Shown piece after piece: positions 1 through 7,537 of a stretch of 64,000 bases of DNA (position 1 is the stretch's first letter; each line of letters starts with the position of its first letter). The stretch covers positions 1 to 64,000 of the forward strand of contig JARGNG010000015.1 of assembly GCA_029213265.1 (NCBI GenBank), written 5' to 3'. Under the pieces are notes generated by a model. It had not been told where the DNA came from. It made no database searches and worked only from the letters and a program-made list of their open reading frames with translations. A program made the translations under genes and the position numbers. The stretch comes from Verrucomicrobiales bacterium. Its GTDB lineage: Bacteria > Verrucomicrobiota > Verrucomicrobiia > Verrucomicrobiales > DEV007.

Positions 1-48
1 TGGTTGGTGCCCGCCGCGTAACAGCCTTTGCACCTTCTTATTACCTCT

Positions 49-1782
49 ATGAAAAACAAAAGAATTTCGCTTCTCCGTTCGTTCGGGGTTATCGGCTCCA
101 CTCTTTCACTTCTACTGTTCAGCCTTTCTCTCTCGATTGCTCAGCAGAGTGTCCCCATCGCTCCGACCCTGGGACCCCGCATCGAGGCGGCCAAGCCTGT
201 GGTAGAGGTTCCTCCCCCTGAGTCCGTGCAAACAGACATCACGGAAATCGAATTCGACGCCATCGTGCGAGTCGAAGTGGATACCAAACAGCCGAACTAC
301 CGAGTTCCCTGGAACATCGGGGGAATGGGAAGCGGAAACGGAACCGGCTTTCTCGTCGGACCAAATCGCTTTCTCACCAACGCGCACGTCGTCAGTGACA
401 GCCGCCTGATCTACATCAAGAAAGTGGGCGACCCAAAACCCTACAAGGCCCGTGTCGTCAATGTGGCGCATGATTGCGATCTCGCCCTTCTCGAATTGGA
501 ATCGGTCGATGAATTCGGTGCCGCTTTCTCCGGAATTCAGCCCCTCTTTATCGGCGGGACACCCAAACTCAACACCACCGTTGTGGCAGTGGGTTATCCG
601 ATCGGGGGTGAGCGTATTTCTGTCACTCGTGGGGTCGTCTCCCGAATCGACTTTCGCGCCTACAGTCATTCCGGAGTGGACAACCATCTGGCCATTCAGG
701 TGGATGCCGCGATTAACCCGGGCAACTCGGGAGGTCCCGTTCTCCAGAACAACCAGGTTGTCGGTGTCGCTTTCCAGGGATACTCCGGGTCAGTTGCTCA
801 GAATACGGGCTACATGATTCCAGTCCCTGTGATCGAACGATTTCTCAAAGATGTCGAAGACGGGGAATACGATTTCTACGTCGATATGGCCACGAGCGTT
901 CTCAACATTCTCAATCCCGCGCAACGCCGCGCCCTTGGTCTACCCAATGACGGAATCGGAGTGATGGTTGCCGATGCAGACGCGGCAGGCTCCGCCGGCG
1001 GCACCCTCAAAACAAAGGATGTGCTTCTCTCCATCGAAGGTCACCCCATTGCCTCCGATGGGTTTATCGAGATTGACGGGGAACGGGTTGACCTCAACGA
1101 AATCATCGAACGGAAATTTGCAGGAGACACCGTTGAACTCGAAGTCTGGCGCGATGAGAAGCGTGAGCAAATCACGATTGAGCTGAAGCGTTTCATTCCC
1201 TACCTGATCCAATCCAATCAGTACGACAAGCAACCCAACTTTGTCCTGTTCGGTGGGCTCCAGTTTCAGCCTCTCGACCGCAACCTGATGGCAGCCCATT
1301 CTATCAGCGATCTGCAAACGCGCTACCACTATACCTACTTCAGTCAGGACGAGCTCTACCGGAAACGCCCGCAGGTGATTGTTCTGACCGAAGTTCTGCC
1401 TGATTCAACGAACACCCATCTGCGCGCCTACGCCCACAAGGTGGTCGATTCCATTAACGGGAAGAAGATCAGGTTCCTGCAGGACGTTCATGATGCTCTT
1501 CACGGCGATCATGCCGAGGAAGGCTATGAAGCCTTCCACGTTGTCCGCCTTCTCGGTGAAGGGCGCCCGCTCGTCCTCGAACGCAAGGATGCCGCCCTCG
1601 CCCATGAGAGGATCATGGCAAAATACAATGTGGGTTTCGATCACTTTATCGAAGAGCCCGATATCCTTCAACTGGACGGAATTCTCGACGATCCGGAAGA
1701 GGAGGACGACAGCGATGCCGAAAAGAAAGATAAGCCGAAAGAGAAAGCTGCTCCAGCAGCGGAACAAAAGAAAGCTGCCTGA
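49..1782 (+). CDS. Exported trypsin-like serine protease with PDZ domain (HtrA/DegP-like)
   Basis: The ATG at 49 (577 aa) is preferred to the upstream TTG at 28 because it opens a clean signal peptide: basic MKNKR, then a Ser/Leu-rich core ending near SIAQQ, so the product should be periplasmic. The trypsin-fold triad is complete: His113 in TNAHVV, Asp144 in HDCDLALL and Ser227 in NPGNSGGPV. A PDZ-like region follows at about residues 300-390, then a long C-terminal part with a second degenerate PDZ-like stretch and a charged Glu/Asp/Lys-rich tail ending in a Lys/Ala segment. HtrA proteases degrade or refold damaged envelope proteins. Its neighbour 50 bp downstream is a diverged copy with the same order of domains, so the two probably form an operon. 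The specific substrate is unknown. The family call is firm; assignment to degP, degQ or degS is not possible. Confidence 0.9.
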   Translation: MKNKRISLLRSFGVIGSTLSLLLFSLSLSIAQQSVPIAPTLGPRIEAAKPVVEVPPPESVQTDITEIEFDAIVRVEVDTKQPNYRVPWNIGGMGSGNGTGFLVGPNRFLTNAHVVSDSRLIYIKKVGDPKPYKARVVNVAHDCDLALLELESVDEFGAAFSGIQPLFIGGTPKLNTTVVAVGYPIGGERISVTRGVVSRIDFRAYSHSGVDNHLAIQVDAAINPGNSGGPVLQNNQVVGVAFQGYSGSVAQNTGYMIPVPVIERFLKDVEDGEYDFYVDMATSVLNILNPAQRRALGLPNDGIGVMVADADAAGSAGGTLKTKDVLLSIEGHPIASDGFIEIDGERVDLNEIIERKFAGDTVELEVWRDEKREQITIELKRFIPYLIQSNQYDKQPNFVLFGGLQFQPLDRNLMAAHSISDLQTRYHYTYFSQDELYRKRPQVIVLTEVLPDSTNTHLRAYAHKVVDSINGKKIRFLQDVHDALHGDHAEEGYEAFHVVRLLGEGRPLVLERKDAALAHERIMAKYNVGFDHFIEEPDILQLDGILDDPEEEDDSDAEKKDKPKEKAAPAAEQKKAA

Positions 1783-1832
1783 AATCGAAAAGTCCGCCCC
1801 GCTCGAACCAACTTCCTACTTCTTTCCATCTC

Positions 1833-3317
1833 ATGTCATTGTGTAAACTCATCCCTGCAGTCTCCCTGATCGCCTCTGCTCTGGCCCTGCCGCTCAACGC
1901 CCAGGAAACTTCCCCGGAAAAATCGATCGTCCGGGTCAACGCTACCCTCCAGAGCTACAACTTTCTCCGGCCCTGGGAGAAAGGAGCCCCGACCCCGCGT
2001 CGCGGTCTCGGAGCCCTTCTCGAAGGGAACCGTGTTCTCGTCACATCAGAAATGGTCGTCAATTCGACCTACCTGGAACTGGAGCACCCGTCGAGCGGTG
2101 CCCGTGTCCCCGGGAAGATTGTCGGCCTTGATTACGAAGCCAACCTCGCCGTGCTGGAGCCGGCCAATTCCGATTCGGAAGTCTTCGAAGGACTCGAACC
2201 TCTCGAATTTGACTCCTCCGTCATCGCAGGAGACAAACTTCAAGTCTGGCAGGTCGAAGACAACGGAGACGGGGTCACGACCGAGGTCGAAGTTCTCCGC
2301 GTGAACGCGGGGCGATACTTCATACCCGGTTCCATCTTTCTTCTCTACCAGGTCAAAGGCTCTCTTCAGGCGCGGGTCAACAGCTTCACCCTGCCGGTCG
2401 TGAAGGATGGGAAACTGTGTGGCATGCTCCTGAGCTATTCCTCGAAAGAACAGACGGCAGCGGTGCTTCCCATGCCCATCATTACCTCTTTCCTCGCCGA
2501 TCTGGAAGACGGCGACTATGAAGGATTTCCCAAGCTCGGCGTAAACATCGCCCAGACACTCGACGAAACTCTCCGGGAGTTCACCGGAATCGACGACAAA
2601 GAGGGCGGCGTCTTCATCCGCTCGGTCGCGAAAAACGGCTCGGCCGACAAGGGCGGTATCAAAAAAGGAGACGTCATCCTCGCGATCGACGGCAAGTCGA
2701 TCGACTCGCGCGGCAACTACAATAGCGAAAAATACGGCAAACTCAGCTTTTCCCACCTCGTCAGCGGGAATGCGAAGGTGGGTGACAAAGTGAAATTTGA
2801 TATCATTCGGGATCGAAAGCCGATGGAACTCGAAATTGAACTCATCCGCAAATCTCCCGAGGACTTTCTAATCGATCCCTACATGTTCGACCGCGGGCCG
2901 AAATATTTGATCTTCGGCGGACTGATCTTTCAGGAACTCACCCTCCCCTACCTGGAAAGCTGGGGCGACGAGTGGGCCAACCGGGCACCGTTTAAACTGG
3001 TCCATGCCAACGCGAACCCCGAGCAGTGGGAAGAGGAGGGACGCGAGAAGCTTGTCTTTCTCAGTAACGTGCTCAAAACTCCCAGCACCCTTGGCTATGA
3101 GGCCATCAGCTCGGTCATTTTGACCAAGGTCAACGGCAACGAGATCAAAACCATCCGTGATCTCGCCAAAGCATTTGAGGACATTCCCGCAGACGGGATT
3201 CACGTCATTGAATTCAACGATTATCCGAAGGTGATCTACGTGGACGAAAAAGCCTCCCAAATCGTGAATCAACAGCTTCTTCAATACGGAATCGGACAAC
3301 TCCAGCGCCTCGATTAA
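1833..3317 (+). CDS. Exported HtrA-like pseudoprotease with PDZ domain
   Basis: This 494-aa product starts with a signal peptide (MSLCKLIPAVSLIASALA, then LPLNAQ). The trypsin-like fold can be aligned with the upstream paralogue, but catalytic residues are lost: the His position is Met74 (TSEMVV against TNAHVV), the Asp position is Asn104 (YEANLAVL against HDCDLALL), and the GNSGGP oxyanion loop has become VNSFTLP around Ser184. A well-formed PDZ domain follows at about residues 255-330, with typical text such as SADKGGIKKGDVILAIDG. It probably binds proteins or peptides rather than cutting them, perhaps as a partner of the active protease 50 bp upstream; this role is inferred. The leader is pyrimidine-rich, without a Shine-Dalgarno sequence. 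Gene reality is secure; loss of activity is inferred from the residues. Confidence 0.85.
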   Translation: MSLCKLIPAVSLIASALALPLNAQETSPEKSIVRVNATLQSYNFLRPWEKGAPTPRRGLGALLEGNRVLVTSEMVVNSTYLELEHPSSGARVPGKIVGLDYEANLAVLEPANSDSEVFEGLEPLEFDSSVIAGDKLQVWQVEDNGDGVTTEVEVLRVNAGRYFIPGSIFLLYQVKGSLQARVNSFTLPVVKDGKLCGMLLSYSSKEQTAAVLPMPIITSFLADLEDGDYEGFPKLGVNIAQTLDETLREFTGIDDKEGGVFIRSVAKNGSADKGGIKKGDVILAIDGKSIDSRGNYNSEKYGKLSFSHLVSGNAKVGDKVKFDIIRDRKPMELEIELIRKSPEDFLIDPYMFDRGPKYLIFGGLIFQELTLPYLESWGDEWANRAPFKLVHANANPEQWEEEGREKLVFLSNVLKTPSTLGYEAISSVILTKVNGNEIKTIRDLAKAFEDIPADGIHVIEFNDYPKVIYVDEKASQIVNQQLLQYGIGQLQRLD

Positions 3318-3383
3318 AGAAAAGACCGGGCGCTCGAAAAGCGGGGCTCCATTTCGTGGAGTCTTCCCCTGCGGAAACCTCCG

Positions 3384-3411
3384 TTGACATTTCGCGCGCT
3401 GCCCCTAAAGT
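3384..3411 (+). promoter_or_regulatory. Candidate sigma70-type promoter for the rpmH operon
   Basis: A perfect -35 hexamer TTGACA (3384-3389) is followed after 16 bp by TAAAGT (3406-3411), a partial -10 match. It lies in the 213-bp gap between the HtrA-like pair and rpmH, which would give a leader of roughly 110 nt. It is the only good -35/-10 pair I found in that gap. Confidence 0.45.
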
Positions 3412-3530
3412 AGCGGCCCTCCGATCGGAATCAGGCTTGCGAGCCGCGATTTCCGACTTAGAGGCCCGTTTCCCCGATCGCAAAGATTGCGGGAACCCCG
3501 GAAAAAACGAAACATTTTATACCGTAAGAG

Positions 3531-3713
3531 ATGAAACGGACCTACCAACCCTCGAAACGTTCACGGAAAAACCAACATGGTTTCCGTGCCCGTATGGCCA
3601 CCAAAGCCGGTCGTGACTTGATCAAGCGACGCCGCCAAAAAGGACGGAAACGCCTGATTCCCAAGGGAGCCGAGCTCCAGTACAAACGTCACACCGTTCA
3701 ACACGGCAAGTGA
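3531..3713 (+). CDS. rpmH: 50S ribosomal protein L34
   Basis: This 60-aa, strongly basic protein begins [19 protein letters not shown], the hallmark of L34, and continues with the conserved [22 protein letters not shown] core. It is a structural protein of the large ribosomal subunit. Most bacterial L34 proteins are about 44-50 aa; this one carries an extra basic C-terminal tail (residues 45-60, [19 protein letters not shown] region). It is first in the conserved rpmH-rnpA-yidD-yidC-jag order. In many bacteria dnaA lies on the other side of rpmH, but here the neighbours are HtrA-like genes. A weak AAGAG precedes the ATG. Confidence 0.97.
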   Translation: MKRTYQPSKRSRKNQHGFRARMATKAGRDLIKRRRQKGRKRLIPKGAELQYKRHTVQHGK

Positions 3714-3805
3714 TTTCCTTGATTCGGGTCTCCGAGTCTGGATTTCTGCATGCTTCCGCGAGACGGAATGTTTTGCGCTCCACTGTCCTGTATACCCGCG
3801 CACTC

Positions 3806-4183
3806 ATGAAATTCCCCCGCAGCAGGCGAATCACACGCCGCGCGGAGTTTCAACGGGTGCGTCGTGAGGGGAAATCCTTCAGTGGGAAATTCCTTGTTTT
3901 GGGTTATCTCCGGGATGAAACCCTCGAAGAGCCCTTTAAAATCGGGCTGATCACGACCAAGCGAATCGGGAACGCGGTGATTCGCAATCGTGTACGGCGA
4001 CGAATTCGTGGAATCGCCCAGCGAATCGGCGAGCGCATCCGGCCCGGATACTGGCTCGTTCTGATTGCCCGAAATTCAGCAGCTGAGGCTACCTCAGAGC
4101 AGCTCGAAAAGGAATGGAAGTGGATGCTTCATCGCAACGACCTCATTCTCGCAACCACACCCGGGGAGGCTCGGGAAAATTGA
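3806..4183 (+). CDS. rnpA: Ribonuclease P protein component
   Basis: The protein subunit of RNase P helps the RNA subunit trim the 5' end of tRNA precursors. The ATG at 3806 (125 aa) gives the usual family start: a basic segment, then RRAEFQRVRREGKSF, and the RNR signature in KRIGNAVIRNRVRRRIR. The frame stays open upstream to a GTG at 3710 that overlaps the rpmH stop codon, so a 157-aa form coupled to rpmH cannot be excluded; the extra 32 residues have no resemblance to the family. It lies 92 nt after rpmH and 3 nt before yidD. Confidence 0.95.
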   Translation: MKFPRSRRITRRAEFQRVRREGKSFSGKFLVLGYLRDETLEEPFKIGLITTKRIGNAVIRNRVRRRIRGIAQRIGERIRPGYWLVLIARNSAAEATSEQLEKEWKWMLHRNDLILATTPGEAREN

Positions 4184-4186
4184 GCG

Positions 4187-4519
4187 ATGAAATCCATTTT
4201 GATTTTCCTGGTGCGGATCTACCAGGTGGTGATCTCGCCTCCTCTGCATTTTCTGTGCGGCCCGCTCAGTGGATGTCGCTTTTATCCCTCATGCTCACAG
4301 TATTTCATCGACGCAGTCAAGGTGAACGGACCGTTCAAAGGCTCGTTCCAGGGGCTCTATCGAATTCTACGCTGCAACCCGTGGGGAGGCCAGGGCCACG
4401 ACCCGCCTCCCGGATGGGAAGAATATGTGGCAAAACACCCCGAGGCCGCTTATGTAGGCCGTCGCTCGTGCGATCAGCCGGATCAAGACCCTCGTCAAAC
4501 CCATCAAGAAATAGAATAG
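4187..4519 (+). CDS. yidD: Membrane protein insertion efficiency factor YidD
   Basis: This 110-aa protein shows the YidD family core: an N-terminal hydrophobic helix (LIFLVRIYQVVISPPL) and the Cys-rich signature CGPLSGCRFYPSCSQY, followed by GLYRILRCNPWGGQGHDPP. YidD is a small inner-membrane-associated protein that assists YidC-dependent insertion. It sits between rnpA and yidC with short spacers, as in most bacteria. The C-terminal 30 residues are polar and not conserved. The identity is secure; the molecular role of the family is only partly known. Confidence 0.95.
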   Translation: MKSILIFLVRIYQVVISPPLHFLCGPLSGCRFYPSCSQYFIDAVKVNGPFKGSFQGLYRILRCNPWGGQGHDPPPGWEEYVAKHPEAAYVGRRSCDQPDQDPRQTHQEIE

Positions 4520-4532
4520 GAGACCCGCTGTT

Positions 4533-6476
4533 GTGAAAAACATGGATCGTACATCGTGGATCGGCGTCATCGTCTGTATCGCATTGCTCTTCACCTGGGG
4601 GTGGTGGAATGCGAAGGAAACTGCCAAGCAGTTGGAAGCAGATCGCGCTCGCGCCGCCGAAGAAGCCGCCAATGCTCCGGAGGAAACTCCCGAAGTGGCA
4701 AACGCTGCCGCAAAGGCTACCGACGCACCGAAGGGTGCGGAAACCAACGCAGGAGTCAATTCCGGAGTGGCTGAAGAAACGAAGACTCTGGAAAACGACT
4801 TTGTCAGTTTCGAGCTCACCAACCGCGGGGCCGGCGTTCGCGTAGCCAAGCTGAAACAACAACTTAAGAAGATCGACGGCACAGAGCCAATCGGGATCAA
4901 CGAAACGGCCAAACACGCCGTTGGAACGCTCTCCACAGGCCCCGGGGAATTCGACATGACGAACTGGACGGTTCAGTCGGCAACCGCTTCCGAAGTCGTT
5001 TTTCAAACGACAACTCCGGAAGGATTTGAGCTTTCCAAAACCTACCGCCTTTCCGAAGGGGAAAATTCGGATCCTCACCAGGTGGTATTGGATCTTTCTG
5101 TAAAAAACGCAGCCGCCACCCCGCTCGTTTTTGAAAATCGCTATCTCTATACCGGGTCTGCATCCCCTCTCCACCTCAACGAGTGGTCCATTCAAATCGG
5201 AACCTTCTGGCATGAGACCAACGGGGACTTTGAATATGAAACAGTCGACCACTACGGCGGAAAAAAGATCATGGGAATCTTCGGGAAAAACGAAATCCCA
5301 TCCGATGAATTTTCTCTCGAATCTCTCGAGTGGGCCGGTGTGAATGATCAATTTTTCGCCACAATTATTCAACCCGAAGAGCCCTACGAAACCACTATCT
5401 GGGGCAGCCGCTTTCCGGTAGTTGTCGAGGGAGACGAAGCAGCTTCGAAGAAAAAGCGGATGTTTGCCGCAGAGGCGGCCGTCGGTCTTCCATCGAAGAC
5501 CATGAATCCGGGAGAAGCGGAGACGCTGCGCTACCATATCTACCTGGGCCCGAAAGAATTCTCCCGCCTCAACGATCTCGGGGACGACCAGAAGCTCGTC
5601 ATGCACTACGACGAGATTCCGATCTTCGGCTGGCTCTTCGGCTGGGCGATCAAGCCGCTCGCGTCCTGGCTCATCATGGGGCTCGTGTTTCTGAAGGGAT
5701 TTGTCGGGAACTACGGAATCGCGATCATCCTCATTACGATCATCATTCGCCTCCTCATCTGGCCGGTCTACGCGAAGTCAGCCCGCTCCATGAAGCGGAT
5801 GTCGAAGCTGACGCCGATGATGAAGGAGCTGAAGGAGAAATACCCGGATGACCCTCAGCGCCTCAACCAGGAGACCATGAAGCTGTACAAGACCTACAGC
5901 ATCAATCCCCTGGGCGGCTGTCTTCCCATGTTCATTCAGCTACCCGTCTTCCTGGCATTCTACCGTATGCTCTGGAGCGCTGTCGAACTGCGCCACGAAT
6001 CATTCCTCTGGGTCGACGATCTCGCGATGCCCGACACGATGTTCATGATTCCCGGGCTCGACATCCCTTTCAATCTTCTTCCCATCCTCATGGGCGTCAC
6101 CAGTTTCATTCAGATTGCGATCACACCCAAGACCGGTGACAAAACACAGCAGATGATCTTCATGATGATGCCGCTCATCTTCCTCGTCATCTGTTACAAC
6201 TTTGCCGCGGCACTCGCGCTCTACTGGACAACCTCCAATGCGTTCTCAATTCTTCAAACCTGGCTCATGAACAAAATGCCTGAGCCTGAACTGAAAAAGC
6301 GGAAGGCCAGCGGCAAGAAATCCTTCATGGAACGAATGCAGGAACAGGCTGACGCGGCTCAGAAGGCGAAAGCTGCCGGTGGTACAGCGAGCGGAGGAAT
6401 GTCCGCCAAAGACCGCACCCGTATGCCGGGCGAAAAAGGGGCCCGTCATACCAAAGGTAAGAAAAAGCGCCGTTGA
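4533..6476 (+). CDS. yidC: Membrane protein insertase YidC
   Basis: YidC inserts and folds inner-membrane proteins, alone or with SecYEG. The 647-aa product has an N-terminal membrane anchor (about residues 9-26), an Ala/Glu-rich linker, a large periplasmic domain (about 80-350) of the Gram-negative type, and then the conserved membrane core with the Arg of the hydrophilic groove (IIIRLLIWP, near residue 405), the cytoplasmic helical hairpin (RMSKLTPMMKELKEKYPDD) and the later helices. The C-terminal tail is very basic (KGKKKRR), which may contact the ribosome. The GTG at 4533 is chosen because an AGGAG lies about 10 nt upstream; the ATG at 4542 is too far from it. Confidence 0.97.
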   Translation: MKNMDRTSWIGVIVCIALLFTWGWWNAKETAKQLEADRARAAEEAANAPEETPEVANAAAKATDAPKGAETNAGVNSGVAEETKTLENDFVSFELTNRGAGVRVAKLKQQLKKIDGTEPIGINETAKHAVGTLSTGPGEFDMTNWTVQSATASEVVFQTTTPEGFELSKTYRLSEGENSDPHQVVLDLSVKNAAATPLVFENRYLYTGSASPLHLNEWSIQIGTFWHETNGDFEYETVDHYGGKKIMGIFGKNEIPSDEFSLESLEWAGVNDQFFATIIQPEEPYETTIWGSRFPVVVEGDEAASKKKRMFAAEAAVGLPSKTMNPGEAETLRYHIYLGPKEFSRLNDLGDDQKLVMHYDEIPIFGWLFGWAIKPLASWLIMGLVFLKGFVGNYGIAIILITIIIRLLIWPVYAKSARSMKRMSKLTPMMKELKEKYPDDPQRLNQETMKLYKTYSINPLGGCLPMFIQLPVFLAFYRMLWSAVELRHESFLWVDDLAMPDTMFMIPGLDIPFNLLPILMGVTSFIQIAITPKTGDKTQQMIFMMMPLIFLVICYNFAAALALYWTTSNAFSILQTWLMNKMPEPELKKRKASGKKSFMERMQEQADAAQKAKAAGGTASGGMSAKDRTRMPGEKGARHTKGKKKRR

Positions 6477-6509
6477 TTCGACGTGCGAGTTCCTCCATCT
6501 TACGAAGTT

Positions 6510-6965
6510 ATGGACCATCTTGAAACTGCCCGTGAAGTTCTCGACTCAATGCTGGGTTATCTCGGGTTTGCGGCCACCGTCGAAGTCGACCGGGACGGTA
6601 GTGTTCTCAATATCGCAACTACCAGTGATGCCAAGCTGCTCATCGGTCACCATGGCGAGCGAATGGAGGAGATCGAATATCTCGCCAACCGGGTCGTGCA
6701 GGATCGAATTCCCGATGCCCCCCGTTTCAAAATCGATATCGACAGCTACCGGGCTGCCCGCGACTACGAAATGATCGAAGAAGCAGAAGCTACCGCAGCT
6801 CGCGTCATCGAGTCAGGAGAGGCGCTGAAACTTTCGCCGATGAATTCTTATCAGCGGCGTCTTGTTCACAATCACTACAAAGATCATCCCGAAGTCGAAA
6901 CCTGGAGTCCTCAGGACTCCGCCCGGTTGAAACGAATCACCATTCGTCCCCGAAAAACCAAATAG
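6510..6965 (+). CDS. jag: Jag/KhpB-like RNA-binding protein (KH and R3H domains)
   Basis: The product (151 aa from the ATG at 6510; a GTG at 6483 would add 9 residues) holds a KH-like domain with the loop LLIGHHGERMEEIEYLANR (about residues 45-65) and a C-terminal R3H domain with the RRLVH motif. Family members bind RNA and, in Gram-positive bacteria, affect cell division and elongation. The position right after yidC is the classic context. The separate N-terminal Jag domain found in longer homologues is absent here, as expected for the short form. Confidence 0.9.
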   Translation: MDHLETAREVLDSMLGYLGFAATVEVDRDGSVLNIATTSDAKLLIGHHGERMEEIEYLANRVVQDRIPDAPRFKIDIDSYRAARDYEMIEEAEATAARVIESGEALKLSPMNSYQRRLVHNHYKDHPEVETWSPQDSARLKRITIRPRKTK

Positions 6966-7113
6966 TGGTATTTCCACCCATTTGAAGGGTAGGTTTTCGT
7001 ACAAATTAATTGAAAATTTCAACTTTTGTGCTAAGCGCAAGGTACTGCTTGTGATTTATATCTCAGGCATTCCCACCAATTTACCTAACCCGGTGCTGAA
7101 ACTGAACTGACCC

Positions 7114-7407
7114 ATGGCAAACGACGCGTCCAACATTGTTGCGTTTCCGGATTCCGGAGGTCAGCCCAAGCCTGCAAGTACCGGAGGAAAAGGACCGATT
7201 ACTATGAGAAGCGACCTAGTCGAAGAGGCATCTAAAATCATCCCGGAACCACCCGTATTGATCAATCTGGTATCCGCACGTGTTAAACAGCTTAACATGG
7301 GCCGAACCCCACTCGTACCAACGGACCACAGAATGGGTGCCGCTGATATCGCTCTTACCGAAATCATCGAGGGGAAAATCCAAGTCGACGAGGACTCCCG
7401 GGAATAG
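7114..7407 (+). CDS. rpoZ: RNA polymerase omega subunit (probable)
   Basis: This 97-aa protein matches the omega pattern in its second half: PPVLINLVSARVKQL, a short loop with RTPLV, then ADIALTEIIEGKI. Omega is a small RNA polymerase subunit that aids assembly of the beta-prime subunit. The first 35 residues are Gly/Pro/Ser-rich and probably disordered, which is unusual for omega. It stands alone between jag and uvrB, followed directly by a strong hairpin. The call rests on a short motif, so it is less certain than its neighbours. Confidence 0.72.
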   Translation: MANDASNIVAFPDSGGQPKPASTGGKGPITMRSDLVEEASKIIPEPPVLINLVSARVKQLNMGRTPLVPTDHRMGAADIALTEIIEGKIQVDEDSRE

Positions 7408-7422
7408 TTTCCAATTCCCCGT

Positions 7423-7446
7423 GGAGGAAAACGTAAGTTTTTCTCC
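7423..7446 (+). terminator. 10-bp hairpin with GTAA tetraloop after rpoZ
   Basis: Left arm 7423-7432 and right arm 7437-7446 pair over 10 positions with one G-T wobble, closing a GTAA loop that fits the stable GNRA class. It begins 15 nt after the rpoZ stop. No T-run follows, so it may act as a transcript-end stabiliser or an imperfect terminator. Confidence 0.45.
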
Positions 7447-7460
7447 CTACGATTCCCGCA

Positions 7461-7481
7461 CCGAAAGTCTCACGACTTCGG
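7461..7481 (+). other. Second hairpin in the rpoZ-uvrB gap
   Basis: CCGAAAGTC (7461-7469) pairs with GACTTCGG (7474-7481) around a TCAC loop, with one bulged A. Together with the hairpin at 7423-7446 it makes the leader before uvrB unusually structured. Function unknown. Confidence 0.35.
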
Positions 7482-7537
7482 CTTAGGACTGACTTTGCAC
7501 TTGCGACACCTGCCGCGAGTCCCGACCGTAGCGACCT

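Noticed and set aside
3806..3835. Extended RnpA start at 3710
   Set aside because: Kept as an observation, but the family start fits ATG 3806, so the longer form was not annotated.
7408..7537. LexA/SOS box before uvrB
   Set aside because: No palindrome of a known LexA form could be found; only the two hairpins are visible.
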